DNA of 17,773 bases from CAZDRI01 sp964508055 (GCA_964508055.1 CAZDRI010000031.1:1-17773), one strand, 5' to 3'; counted from the first letter of the stretch, positions 1 through 8,372 are shown. Numbers and translations are program-made. The notes: generated by a model not told the origin, from the letters alone.

Positions 1-19
1 AATATAGGGGATAGGTGCT

Positions 20-40
20 AATCTGAACTACAGATTTTTT
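20..40 (+). terminator. Possible weak intrinsic terminator of a gene lying left of the window
   Basis: A 6-bp stem AATCTG/CAGATT (20-25 and 31-36) with loop AACTA is followed directly by four more T residues. A TAA at 19-21 could end a plus-strand gene that starts outside the window; its last residues would read NIGDRC, which I do not recognise. The stem is short, so this is tentative. The rest of 1-131 is AT-rich, and I see no other gene in it. Confidence 0.3.
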
Positions 41-131
41 AAATCTTAGTATGACGACAATGAATATATTGAAATACTTTATCACCATTGTATTTTAAAT
101 ATCCGTACAATATTTTATTACTTATTGCTTT

Positions 132-1034
132 TTATCCTCTAGGGTGATGTTTTTCATGCTGAGATTTAAGTATAGTATTATGGATATAAGTATATATTTG
201 TGTGGTAGATATATCGCTATGACCTAATAATAACTGCACTGCTCTTAAATCAGCACCTCTTTGCACTAAATGGGTGGCAAAAGCATGGCGTAAAGTGTGA
301 GGAGATAAAGGTTTATTAATACCAATATTATTCGCATAACGCTTTATGATATACCAAAAATTTTGCCTAGACATAGCCTTACCTCTGTTTGATAAAAAAT
401 AAGCATTTGTTTTGCCTTGGTTTAAAAGATTAGGTCTAACTTCTTTTTCATACTTTTGTAAAGTTTCCATAGCACTATTGCTAAGAGGAAGCATCCTTTC
501 TTTATTGCCTTTACCAGAAACCATAATAAACTCATTGTATACATTTACTTGATTTAGTTTTATATTAATCAATTCAGTAACTCTTAAACCGCAACTATAT
601 AAAAGCTCTAACATAGCTTTGTCTCTTAGACCAATAGTAGTACTTATATCAGGAGCCTCTAAAAGATTAGTAACTTCCTGCTCATTTAAATGAACGGGAA
701 GTTTTTTATCTTTTTTGGGTAGCTTGAAATTTACAATAGGGTTTTCTTTAATATAATTTTCATCTAACAAGTATTGAAAGAATTTTCTAAAACAAGACAT
801 TATCCGAGCTTGAGTTGACATACTCATATCAATATTTACTCTTTTATTAAAGTAATTTTCTATATTAATTTTGGATAGACTTTTGAAATCTTTATCAGTA
901 TTTTGCTTTAGATAATTATCAAATATAATCAAATCTGAACGATAAGCATTTAAGGTGTTTTGACTTACTCCTACACTAAGCCAATAATTATCTAAAAAGT
1001 CATTAATTAATTTACGATTATCCATAAGCCACAT
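132..1034 (-). CDS. xerD: Site-specific tyrosine recombinase XerD
   Basis: With XerC, XerD resolves chromosome dimers at dif during division, acting in the cytoplasm under FtsK control. The 300-residue protein has the usual family length. An N-terminal SAM-like core-binding domain spans about residues 8-95 and the catalytic domain about 110-295. All catalytic residues are visible: R151 in the SCGLRVTEL motif, K175 in GKGNKER, H246 and R249 in HTLRH, H272 in LLGHSD and the nucleophile Y281 in TTQIYTYI. The segment around GADLRAVQLLLGHSDISTTQ matches XerD better than XerC. A second in-frame ATG at 1025 (MDNRKL) gives an N-terminus as close to E. coli XerD as the first; no clear ribosome binding site decides between them. 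The gene lies 31 bp downstream of rplS and is probably read from the rplS promoter. Confidence 0.95.
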   Translation of the reverse strand: MWLMDNRKLINDFLDNYWLSVGVSQNTLNAYRSDLIIFDNYLKQNTDKDFKSLSKINIENYFNKRVNIDMSMSTQARIMSCFRKFFQYLLDENYIKENPIVNFKLPKKDKKLPVHLNEQEVTNLLEAPDISTTIGLRDKAMLELLYSCGLRVTELINIKLNQVNVYNEFIMVSGKGNKERMLPLSNSAMETLQKYEKEVRPNLLNQGKTNAYFLSNRGKAMSRQNFWYIIKRYANNIGINKPLSPHTLRHAFATHLVQRGADLRAVQLLLGHSDISTTQIYTYIHNTILKSQHEKHHPRG

Positions 1035-1065
1035 CTAAACTGATGCTTAGTATAGCTTAAATAAT

Positions 1066-1419
1066 TTATTGTTTTATAGTTAATTTTTCTTTAATTCTAG
1101 CAGCCTTACCAGTTCTACCGCGTAGATAATAAAGTTTAGCACTGCGAACTTTACCACGCCGCTTAATTTCTATACTTTCTATTAATCTAGAATGAGTTTG
1201 AAATACTCTTTCAACCCCAACTCCGTGAGAAATCTTGCGGACAGTAAAAGCAGAATTTAGTCCACGATTTCTTTTAGCAATTACTACACCTTCAAAAGCT
1301 TGCAATCTTTCTCTGTCACCTTCTCTAACTTTTGATTGCACTACTACAGTATCCCCTGCAGTGAAATCTGGAATATCATCTCTTAGTTGAGCTTTTTCTA
1401 TATTTTGAATTAAATTCAT
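1066..1419 (-). CDS. rplS: 50S ribosomal protein L19
   Basis: L19 sits at the interface of the 30S and 50S subunits. The 117-residue protein is co-linear with E. coli L19 (115 aa). It carries the conserved block RLQAFEGVVIA (residues about 39-49), then SAFTVRKIS, VERVFQTHS and the C-terminal KLYYLRGRTGKAARIKE. In most gammaproteobacteria rplS is the last gene of rpsP-rimM-trmD-rplS. Here it stands apart from those genes, with trkH upstream, a 119-bp gap and its own good promoter. xerD follows 31 bp downstream on the same strand. The ATG start aligns with the family start; the ribosome binding site is weak. Confidence 0.97.
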   Translation of the reverse strand: MNLIQNIEKAQLRDDIPDFTAGDTVVVQSKVREGDRERLQAFEGVVIAKRNRGLNSAFTVRKISHGVGVERVFQTHSRLIESIEIKRRGKVRSAKLYYLRGRTGKAARIKEKLTIKQ

Positions 1420-1450
1420 TTTAAAAATACTATTTTAAGAAAACTTATCA

Positions 1451-1479
1451 ATTATACATTTATGTTTTTTACTTAACAA
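1451..1479 (-). promoter_or_regulatory. Probable sigma-70 promoter of rplS-xerD
   Basis: On the minus strand a perfect -10 box TATAAT (1451-1456) lies 17 bp from a -35 box TTGTTA (1474-1479, four of six consensus bases). A start near 1444 would leave a leader of about 25 nt before the rplS ATG. The position in the trkH-rplS gap, together with correct spacing, makes this the best-defined promoter in the window. Confidence 0.6.
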
Positions 1480-1538
1480 GTATATGTATGCATCCAATAA
1501 ATATTATATTTTTTGTTTAAGCTATTACTCATAGTTAA

Positions 1539-2978
1539 TTAAAACTGCCAGAATGAGCGATGAAACATTGCAATTAAAGTAAGTATTTCTAACCTACCTA
1601 ATAGCATAGCAAAACTTAGCACCCATTTAGCCACATCATTAATATTAGCATAATGTTCTGCAACTTCTCCTAAACCAGGACCTAAATTATTAATACTTGC
1701 GGCAGTTGCAGAAAATGCAGTTACTTGATCAAGCCCAGTGAACATTAAACTTAGCATAACCACTACAAACATAAAAACATATAATGATAAAAAACCCCAC
1801 ACTGCCATTATTATTTTTGGTTGGATAGCTTTATCACCAATCTTTACTACTACCCTTGCACTTGGATGAATTAAATTCTTTATTTCCTTAATGCCCTGTT
1901 TAAATAATAAAATAGTTCTAATAACTTTCATACCACCACCAGTAGAACCAGCACAAGCACCTGAAAAACTCGCAAATATCAATAAAACAGGTAATATTGC
2001 TGGCCACAAACTATAATTTTGAGAAGCAAATCCAGTTGTAGTAGCAATTGAAACTGCTTGAAATGTAGCATGTCTTATAGTCTCACTAGATGTTGGGTAA
2101 TAATCATCAAAATATAATACAAAAAATGTAATTACTGCCAGAAATGATAAAATTAAAAAATATGTTTTAAATTCTATATCTTTAAAATAATTCTTAAAAC
2201 TCCTCCTCTGCCATGCAACAAAATGTAGCGAAAAATTAACACCTGATATAGCCATAAAAATAATTGCTACTAATTCAATATTTGAACTTTGAAAATAAGC
2301 AATACTAGCATCGTGAGTAGAAAACCCACCAATTGCTATAGTGCTAAAACTATGAGTTATAGCATCAAATAAAGACATACCTGCCAAATAATAAAATAAA
2401 GCACATATAATTGTAAGGCTCATATAAATAAACCATAATACTTTAGCCGTATGGGCAATTTTAGGAGTGAGTTTATCTTTATTAATTCCTGGAGTTTCAG
2501 CACGATAAAGTTGCATACCCCCTACACCCAACATAGGCAGGATTGCGATTGCTAAGGCTATGATACCCATACCTCCTAACCATTGTAACTGTTGGCGATA
2601 ATATAGTAGTGCTTTGGGCAAATTATCTAAGCCTGTTAAAATTGTCGCACCTGTAGTAGTGAGACCTGACATTGATTCAAAAAAAGCGTTAGTAAAAGAT
2701 ATATCAATTAATACAAAAGGGATACTCCCAAAAAGGCTTAAAACTATCCAAAAACTTACTACAACTAATACTCCTTCACGAATATGAAAGCCTTGTTTTA
2801 TTTTTCTTACTGGATACCAAGCTATAACACCTATAAATAGACTAAAAGTAAAATTAATTAAAAAAGGATACTTCATATCCTCACCATAAATAATATCAAT
2901 AAAAATTGGAGGCAATTGAGTAATGCTAAATAGCATTAATAACATTCCAATTACTTTAAATATTATTTTAAACTGCAT
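1539..2978 (-). CDS. trkH: Trk potassium uptake system, membrane subunit TrkH
   Basis: TrkH is the pore-forming inner-membrane subunit of the Trk K+ transporter. At 479 residues it matches E. coli TrkH (483). It shows many hydrophobic segments from residue 4 to the C-terminus and the four P-loops expected of the SKT family: TTTGAT around 107-112, STIAIGGFST around 212-221, IATTTGFAS around 311-319 and the NNLGPGLG loop around 430-437. Each contributes a conserved glycine to the filter (G110, G217, G316, G433). Its ATG overlaps the end of trkA by 11 bp, so the two are almost certainly translationally coupled and made together. It is the last gene of the ntrY-ntrX-trkA-trkH cluster. No clear intrinsic terminator follows it before the rplS promoter. 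Confidence 0.95.
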   Translation of the reverse strand: MQFKIIFKVIGMLLMLFSITQLPPIFIDIIYGEDMKYPFLINFTFSLFIGVIAWYPVRKIKQGFHIREGVLVVVSFWIVLSLFGSIPFVLIDISFTNAFFESMSGLTTTGATILTGLDNLPKALLYYRQQLQWLGGMGIIALAIAILPMLGVGGMQLYRAETPGINKDKLTPKIAHTAKVLWFIYMSLTIICALFYYLAGMSLFDAITHSFSTIAIGGFSTHDASIAYFQSSNIELVAIIFMAISGVNFSLHFVAWQRRSFKNYFKDIEFKTYFLILSFLAVITFFVLYFDDYYPTSSETIRHATFQAVSIATTTGFASQNYSLWPAILPVLLIFASFSGACAGSTGGGMKVIRTILLFKQGIKEIKNLIHPSARVVVKIGDKAIQPKIIMAVWGFLSLYVFMFVVVMLSLMFTGLDQVTAFSATAASINNLGPGLGEVAEHYANINDVAKWVLSFAMLLGRLEILTLIAMFHRSFWQF

Positions 2979-4347
2979 TTTTTATATCAGTAAAAAGTGA
3001 TTCTACTTCATGAATTTTACTAACATTAGTTAATACTATAATGATATGGTCATTTTCTTTAATAACTACATCGTGTGTTCCCATGATTACTACTTCATCA
3101 CGGACAATGCAGCCAATTTTTACTCCATCGGGTAGCTCTATTTGTCCTATTTTTCTACCTACTACATTAGATGTGATTTCATTGCCATGGACTATAACTT
3201 CTAAAGCTTCTGCTTTTCCATATCTTAGCGAATATACAGCCATAGTATCACCTTTACGAGTATAAGTTAGGATTCTGCTAGTTGTTATCTGGTCTGGTGA
3301 TAGGCTTATATCAATAATTCCACTTTGTTGTATTAAGTCCACATAAGCTGTGCGCTTCACTAAAGTTAAAACTTTATCAGCACCTAATTTTTTTGCAAGC
3401 AATGATATTACTACATTAGTTTCATCATAATCTGTTAATGCTAAAAACAAGTCAGTATTTCTAATTCCTTCTTCTAATAGTAAACTTTCATCAGAAGCAT
3501 TACCACTTAAAACTATAGTTTTATCTAATTCACCAGCTATTTCTTTAACTCTTTCATTATCTAGCTCAATTATACGAATATTGCATTTACCTTCTAAAGC
3601 TTGAGCTAACTTAAAACCTATATTGCCACCGCCAGCAATCATGATATTTTTATATGTCTTTTCACGCCTTCTAAATTCTTTGATAATATTAGAAATATGT
3701 CTCTGTTTAGCTATAAAATAAACGCTATCTCCACTTTCTATAATAGTATCTCCATAAGCAGTAATTGCTTTCTCATTCCTATACAAAGCCACTACTCTTA
3801 CTTGATTTCTTGGCAAATGTTCATGTAGCTCTTTTATTGGTCTGCCAACAATTGGTGTGCCTTGATATGCTTTAACAGTTACTAATTTTACATAACCATT
3901 TTCAAAATCTAATACTTGAGTTGAACCAGGCTCTTCAATGATTCTTTTAATATGAGTAGTTACTAATTCTTCAGGGGTGATAACATGGTCAATAGGTATT
4001 GCTGATTTATTAAACAACTCATCGTGTTTTAAATATTCTATTGTTCTAATTCTAGCAATTTTCTTTTTAACATTATATAAAGAGTGTGCCATTTGACAAG
4101 CAATCATATTTTGCTCATCAGAGTTAGTAACAGCTATAAGCATATCCATATCTACAATATTGGCATCTTCTAAAATATTAGGATATGCACCATTACCAGT
4201 TATAGTTTTAATATCTAAATACCTTTGTATTAAAAGCAGTTTCTCTTCATCAATATCTATTACAGTAATATTATTTATAGGGTCACTTGCAAGGCTTTTA
4301 GCCAAAGCAGAGCCTACTTGACCTGCTCCTAAAATTAAAATATTCAT
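2968..4347 (-). CDS. trkA: Trk potassium uptake system, NAD-binding regulatory subunit TrkA
   Basis: TrkA is a peripheral cytoplasmic protein that binds nucleotide and gates TrkH. The 459-residue sequence is a tandem of two RCK units, each a Rossmann TrkA-N domain followed by a TrkA-C domain. Glycine motifs are GAGQVG at 7-12, with the acidic strand end VIDID at 29-33, and GGGNIG at 239-244, with IIELD at 259-263. TrkA-C halves fall at roughly 140-225 and 365-450. The length equals E. coli TrkA (458). The start codon overlaps the ntrX stop in an ATGA arrangement, and the 3' end overlaps trkH by 11 bp. K+ uptake is therefore made from the same message as the NtrY/NtrX regulators, as in several other proteobacteria. 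Confidence 0.96.
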   Translation of the reverse strand: MNILILGAGQVGSALAKSLASDPINNITVIDIDEEKLLLIQRYLDIKTITGNGAYPNILEDANIVDMDMLIAVTNSDEQNMIACQMAHSLYNVKKKIARIRTIEYLKHDELFNKSAIPIDHVITPEELVTTHIKRIIEEPGSTQVLDFENGYVKLVTVKAYQGTPIVGRPIKELHEHLPRNQVRVVALYRNEKAITAYGDTIIESGDSVYFIAKQRHISNIIKEFRRREKTYKNIMIAGGGNIGFKLAQALEGKCNIRIIELDNERVKEIAGELDKTIVLSGNASDESLLLEEGIRNTDLFLALTDYDETNVVISLLAKKLGADKVLTLVKRTAYVDLIQQSGIIDISLSPDQITTSRILTYTRKGDTMAVYSLRYGKAEALEVIVHGNEITSNVVGRKIGQIELPDGVKIGCIVRDEVVIMGTHDVVIKENDHIIIVLTNVSKIHEVESLFTDIKNAV

Positions 4348-5696
4348 TTTTTTGAACTCTCAGTTAATTTGTTTTTTTCTATACCCAAACTTTTAAGCTT
4401 CCTATAAAGAGTGGTTCGTTCCATACCAGTAATTTGGGCAACTTTAGAAATATTATAATTATTCTTATCTAAATGATATAAAAAATAATTTTTATCAAAG
4501 ATTTTTCTAGCATCCTTAAGTTCTAAATTAAAATTTATTAAATTAGCAGAGTCGTCATCTTCGGCTTTATTTAATAAATCATCCACTTCTTTTAAACTTA
4601 CTAACTCATCACCGCCTAAAGTTAGTAATTGATATACTAAATTTTTAAGCTCAGCTATATTACTATTCCAATCATAGTTTATTAATTTATTTTTAACATC
4701 TAAAGGGATTTTTCTATATTTAAGTTTTTCTGTTTCACAATACAAATCAACATAGTAATTTAATAAATCAGGCACATCTTCTTTATGTTCAGATAAAGTA
4801 GGTATATTTAAGTTAGTAACATTTAGAACATAAAATAAATCTTCATTAAATTTATTGTTTTTAATATTATCTTTTAAATCAACATTTGTTAATGCTATAA
4901 CTCTTATATCAAACTCAATACTTGAATTACCACCAACTCTTAAAAATGATTTAGTTTTTAAAGCTGATGCTAATTTAATTTGAACTTTTTGGTTTAATTT
5001 TGAAATTTCATCAAAAATAAGCACACCCTGATTTGCCTTCTCTAATAATCCTATAAAAACTTTACTGCCTTTTTCACTACCAAAAAGCTCAATATCTGCA
5101 TTATCTTTTAAAATATTTGCTGACCCCACTTCAATTAAAGGTTTATTAGCTCTTTTAGAATTTAAATAAATATAATTTGCAAATGCTTTTTTCCCACTAC
5201 CATTGTCGCCTGATATTAGAACATTAGTATCAGTTTGTGCTAATTTAGCTGCAATACTTTTTAAATTATTAATTATCTTACTTTTACCTATAGGCACTTC
5301 AAACAAAGTATTTTTAGCGCCAGGTTTTATTTTATAATTAATAGCTTTTTTTACTATTAATAATAGTTTTGTCATACTTAATGGTTTTTCTAAGAAATCA
5401 TAAGCTCCAAGTTTTGTAGCTTCTATAGCAGTTTCAATAGTAGCATGACCTGACATCATAATCACTGGAGTACTTAATCCTTCTCCAACCCATTGTTTTA
5501 ATAAAGTAACACCATCTATATCTGGCATCCAAATATCCATAAGGATTAAGTCATAATGTTGGTCTTGTTTTTTTATTTTTGCTTCACTGCCATTTTTGCA
5601 AATGGTTACTTTATAGCCTTCATCAATTAGAATATCTTGAATTGTATCTAAAATATCAATTTCATCATCTACAATTAAAATACTAGCTTTATCCAT
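4344..5696 (-). CDS. ntrX: NtrX-family response regulator with degenerate AAA+ domain
   Basis: This is the cognate regulator of the upstream kinase. The receiver domain (about 4-120) is intact: D10 and D11, phospho-acceptor D54, S82 and K104. The AAA+ region (about 136-365) keeps Walker A GDNGSGK (163-169) and Walker B LIFDE (226-230). After ELFGSEKG, however, the GAFTGA loop that contacts sigma-54 is missing. The consensus FREDLYYRLNV reads FNEDLFYVLNV, losing both arginines (N284, V290). The sensor-II motif GNVREL reads SNIAEL (A348). The C-terminal Fis-type helix-turn-helix (about 413-440) looks normal. Absence of GAFTGA is known in NtrX proteins of Alphaproteobacteria; the loss of the arginines goes further. 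I infer a phosphorylation-controlled DNA-binding protein that acts without sigma-54 remodelling. The gap to ntrY is 38 bp, and the stop overlaps trkA. Confidence 0.88.
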   Translation of the reverse strand: MDKASILIVDDEIDILDTIQDILIDEGYKVTICKNGSEAKIKKQDQHYDLILMDIWMPDIDGVTLLKQWVGEGLSTPVIMMSGHATIETAIEATKLGAYDFLEKPLSMTKLLLIVKKAINYKIKPGAKNTLFEVPIGKSKIINNLKSIAAKLAQTDTNVLISGDNGSGKKAFANYIYLNSKRANKPLIEVGSANILKDNADIELFGSEKGSKVFIGLLEKANQGVLIFDEISKLNQKVQIKLASALKTKSFLRVGGNSSIEFDIRVIALTNVDLKDNIKNNKFNEDLFYVLNVTNLNIPTLSEHKEDVPDLLNYYVDLYCETEKLKYRKIPLDVKNKLINYDWNSNIAELKNLVYQLLTLGGDELVSLKEVDDLLNKAEDDDSANLINFNLELKDARKIFDKNYFLYHLDKNNYNISKVAQITGMERTTLYRKLKSLGIEKNKLTESSKK

Positions 5697-5734
5697 TAAG
5701 ATTTTTTATGAAATAGTTAAATTATACATAACAC

Positions 5735-7855
5735 TTATATATCAAATGTAATAGTAATTTTTGCACCTTGTGGTTTAATATTTTCAACATTAATACTAGC
5801 TTGGTGCTCTTCAATGATTTTATATACTATAGCCATACCTAACCCTGTTCCTTTTATTTTAGTAGTAACATATGGTTCAAATAAATTATCTTTGATTAAT
5901 TTATTAAAACCCTTGCCATTATCTGTGATGCTAAATATAACTTGATTCTTCTTATATTCAGTTAATAACTCAATTTTATAATTTTTTATATCATTAGTTG
6001 CTTCAATAGCATTTTTTATAAGATTAATTAGTAATCTTTGGATTCTATCTTTATCTAATAATAATTTTGGTAATTTATTATCTTTATTAAAAATAATATT
6101 TTTATTTTTATAAAGTTCTAAAGTACTGGCTATTAAACCGTTTAAATTATACGGTTTTCTATCTAACTTTGGACTTTTAGCATAATCAGAAAAAGCTGAA
6201 ACCATTTTTTCTAAGGTGCTAACTTGTTGGATTATTGTATTAGTAGTTTTATCTAAAACATCTAATTTTTCATTTTTAGATTCTTTTAAATATTTGTGTC
6301 TTAATCTTTCTGCTGATAGGCGAATAGGGGTTAGTGGATTTTTAATTTCATGTGCTAGTCTCCTTGCTACCTCTCCCCATGCAGCTTGTCTTTGAGCTTT
6401 ATTTAAATCAGTAACATCATTTAAAACTATTACTGTCCCCAAATCATTATTTGTTAAAAGTCTTACTACTTGAAAATCTACTATGCGTTTTTTATTCTTA
6501 ATTTCTACCTCTACTTCTTGGCGCCAATTTCCTTTATCTATATTATTATTTAGTAAATCAAGTATTGGTTTTAAGAATGAATATTTTTTTAATACATCTA
6601 AAAAATACATGCCTATTGCAGCTTGTAAATCCTCTTTAAAAATATCTTCACATACATTATTTATAAGCTGGACTTTTTTATCTTTATCTAAGGTAATTAC
6701 GCCGTATGAATATTTTAAAATCGTCTCTAAATACAGCTTCTGAGCTATAACTTCTTTATGACTTTTTTCTGCCTCATTTCTTGATAGTTCTATTTGGGTT
6801 GTCATATTATTAAAAAGATTAATTAAGTCTGCAAAATCATCTTCATGCTGCCCAGTTATTTTCACTCTATAGTTACCAGCAGTAATTTCTTTAGTTGCTC
6901 TTGATAAATTATTAAGAGGTTTCACAAGTAATTTTTCTGTTGTTCTAAATGTAAGCCAAAGAGCCATAAATAAACTAAAAAACAAAACAATAGACATATT
7001 AACCATAAAGTTTCTTTTTAAAGGACCTTTAATAAAATCCTGTTGCTTATATAGCGAATGGACATTATCTATATTTTTTTTTAGGGTAATTATTCTCTTT
7101 GATATTGGGTATAGCGCTAATAAGACATTGTCTTTTAAATATTTACCACTTTTTTTAACTTTAACAACTACTTCAATATAACTACCTAGATCTTCTATCT
7201 CTCTTAACTTTACGCTAGTTCTATCAAATTTATCTGGATAAGTAGGGAAAATTCTAACACCATCAACACTATTAGTTGCAATAGCAACTCCACCATCAGT
7301 AAACAAACTAAGTTCATAAGCATCTGCACGATTACGAAGTTTTGCTAATAATTGATTAGGGTCTTCACCTAAAAATTGGGCAATAGTTATATCATCAGCT
7401 ATTATCTCCGTGCGTCTTTTATAAGCAAGCAATGCCACTTCAATTGACTCATTACTCAAATCAGTAGTATTTTGAATTGTTTTTTCTATTTCTAAAGTTT
7501 GTAAATTATCAATATTACGATTAATGGCATCTAAAGAAAAAATATAAAAAAGCAAAGATGGAATAATAATAATTGCTGAAACTACTCTAATAATACGCCA
7601 ATTAAGCTTAGAGCCAACAATACGCTTTTTAACTTGATTGTGAAGTTTGAATAAATTTGATGCAATTAATATAAGTAATAAAGTAATGGAAAATATATTG
7701 ACTATTAATAACAATTCATAGTATTTAAAAAATTCCTCAACATCTCTTATAACTACATTCATAAAAATAAGAGAGGAAAATATTACTAAAAATAATAATA
7801 AAGGTAGATAAAAAGAAACAATGTGATTACTCAGTTTATTGGAAGCCATGTTCAT
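5735..7855 (-). CDS. ntrY: NtrY-family membrane sensor histidine kinase
   Basis: This inner-membrane kinase is expected to phosphorylate NtrX. The 706 residues show TM segments at about 12-36, 44-66 and 88-107, a periplasmic sensor region at about 108-283, a fourth TM at about 284-303, then HAMP (about 304-357), PAS (about 370-480), HisKA with phospho-acceptor H502 in the AHEIKNPLTP box, and a HATPase domain. The last has N615 in the N-box, DNGKGF at 645-650 and GTGLGMAI at 669-676. Domain order and length match NtrY. ATG codons at 7855 and 7849 are both possible starts, with no clear ribosome binding site. The gene heads the ntrY-ntrX-trkA-trkH cluster and begins 56 bp after rnpB, so some expression could come from rnpB read-through. 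The ligand cannot be read from the sequence. Confidence 0.93.
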   Translation of the reverse strand: MNMASNKLSNHIVSFYLPLLLFLVIFSSLIFMNVVIRDVEEFFKYYELLLIVNIFSITLLLILIASNLFKLHNQVKKRIVGSKLNWRIIRVVSAIIIIPSLLFYIFSLDAINRNIDNLQTLEIEKTIQNTTDLSNESIEVALLAYKRRTEIIADDITIAQFLGEDPNQLLAKLRNRADAYELSLFTDGGVAIATNSVDGVRIFPTYPDKFDRTSVKLREIEDLGSYIEVVVKVKKSGKYLKDNVLLALYPISKRIITLKKNIDNVHSLYKQQDFIKGPLKRNFMVNMSIVLFFSLFMALWLTFRTTEKLLVKPLNNLSRATKEITAGNYRVKITGQHEDDFADLINLFNNMTTQIELSRNEAEKSHKEVIAQKLYLETILKYSYGVITLDKDKKVQLINNVCEDIFKEDLQAAIGMYFLDVLKKYSFLKPILDLLNNNIDKGNWRQEVEVEIKNKKRIVDFQVVRLLTNNDLGTVIVLNDVTDLNKAQRQAAWGEVARRLAHEIKNPLTPIRLSAERLRHKYLKESKNEKLDVLDKTTNTIIQQVSTLEKMVSAFSDYAKSPKLDRKPYNLNGLIASTLELYKNKNIIFNKDNKLPKLLLDKDRIQRLLINLIKNAIEATNDIKNYKIELLTEYKKNQVIFSITDNGKGFNKLIKDNLFEPYVTTKIKGTGLGMAIVYKIIEEHQASINVENIKPQGAKITITFDI

Positions 7856-7874
7856 ATTTTACTAGACAAATAAT

Positions 7875-7893
7875 AAGTGTTTTTACAACACTT
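7875..7893. repeat. Inverted repeat in the ntrY upstream region
   Basis: A perfect 7-bp inverted repeat AAGTGTT/AACACTT with a 5-nt spacer sits between the rnpB terminator and the ntrY start. With one bulge it extends to about 7872-7897. On the minus strand it is not followed by a T run, so it is a poor terminator. It could be an operator or a leader hairpin of ntrY. Confidence 0.4.
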
Positions 7894-7903
7894 TATTCTA
7901 ATT

Positions 7904-7920
7904 AAAAAAAAGAGTTGATC
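7904..7920 (-). terminator. rnpB intrinsic terminator built from helix P1
   Basis: The RNA's 3' strand ATCAACTC (7912-7920 on the minus strand) is followed by eight T residues (7904-7911). It pairs with the 5' end of the same RNA. The U run can also pair with the AAAA that precedes the 5' strand, so helix P1 and the transcript end merge. Confidence 0.65.
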
Positions 7921-8255
7921 TATAAGCCGGGTTCTGTGTGGCCAAAGCCATGATAGTCATTTATCTACTATATTTGTTGCCAAATATCTTTAGCGATTTA
8001 CCCAAAAACAGCATGAGCCATGCTATAGTTTTTCTACTTAATCTTGCTCCAAGTGGGGTTTGCCTAGCTACAATTGTCACCAATTGCACGGTGCGCTCTT
8101 ACCACACCATTTCACCCTTACCTAAAATACAGGCGGTATATTTTCTGTTGCACTTTCCGTCAAATCACTTTGCATAGGTGTTACCTATCACTTCGCTCTT
8201 AGGAGCCCGGACTTTCCTCTAAATGTAATACATCCAGCGACTATCCAATCAACTC
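7912..8255 (-). ncRNA. rnpB: RNase P RNA, bacterial type A
   Basis: This is the catalytic RNA that trims tRNA 5' leaders. On the minus strand the conserved core GAGGAAAGTCCGGGCTCC is at 8202-8219, and the 3' signature ACAGAACCCGGCTTAT is at 7922-7937. Between them are stretches almost identical to E. coli: TGCAACAGAAAATATACCGCC-like sequence, and GGTAAGGGTGAAATGGTG followed by GGTAAGAGCGCACCG. The ends GAGTTGAT (8255-8248) and ATCAACTC (about 7919-7912) pair to close helix P1. The length is about 344 nt, slightly shorter than E. coli's 377. Exact ends are inferred from P1 pairing. The 80-codon open frame on the opposite strand here is not a gene. Confidence 0.97.
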
Positions 8256-8267
8256 TTTTAGAATAAG

Positions 8268-8296
8268 ATACTAAATATCAGTAGAAATTACAACAA
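8268..8296 (-). promoter_or_regulatory. Possible rnpB promoter
   Basis: On the minus strand a -10-like TAGTAT (8268-8273) lies 17 bp from TTGTTG (8291-8296), which would start transcription close to 8260, next to the inferred RNA 5' end. An alternative -10, TATTCT at 8260-8265, would start near 8253. Both boxes are only partial matches. Confidence 0.4.
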
Positions 8297-8372
8297 AAAT
8301 ATTTTCGCATTATGCTAAATTAGAGTTAAATTTTAATAGAGAAAAAATAATATTGCATACCATCCCCAATAA

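Noticed and set aside
1..21. Possible tail of a plus-strand gene ending NIGDRC
   Set aside because: Only six codons are visible and I recognise no family, so it is not listed as a CDS.
88..113. ATTGTA/TACAAT inverted repeat downstream of xerD
   Set aside because: Six A/T-rich pairs with a 12-13-nt loop are expected by chance in DNA of this composition, and no clean T run follows for xerD.
7938..8177. Plus-strand open frame of about 80 codons
   Set aside because: It lies entirely on the opposite strand of the conserved RNase P RNA, and its peptide is just the reverse complement of RNA motifs.
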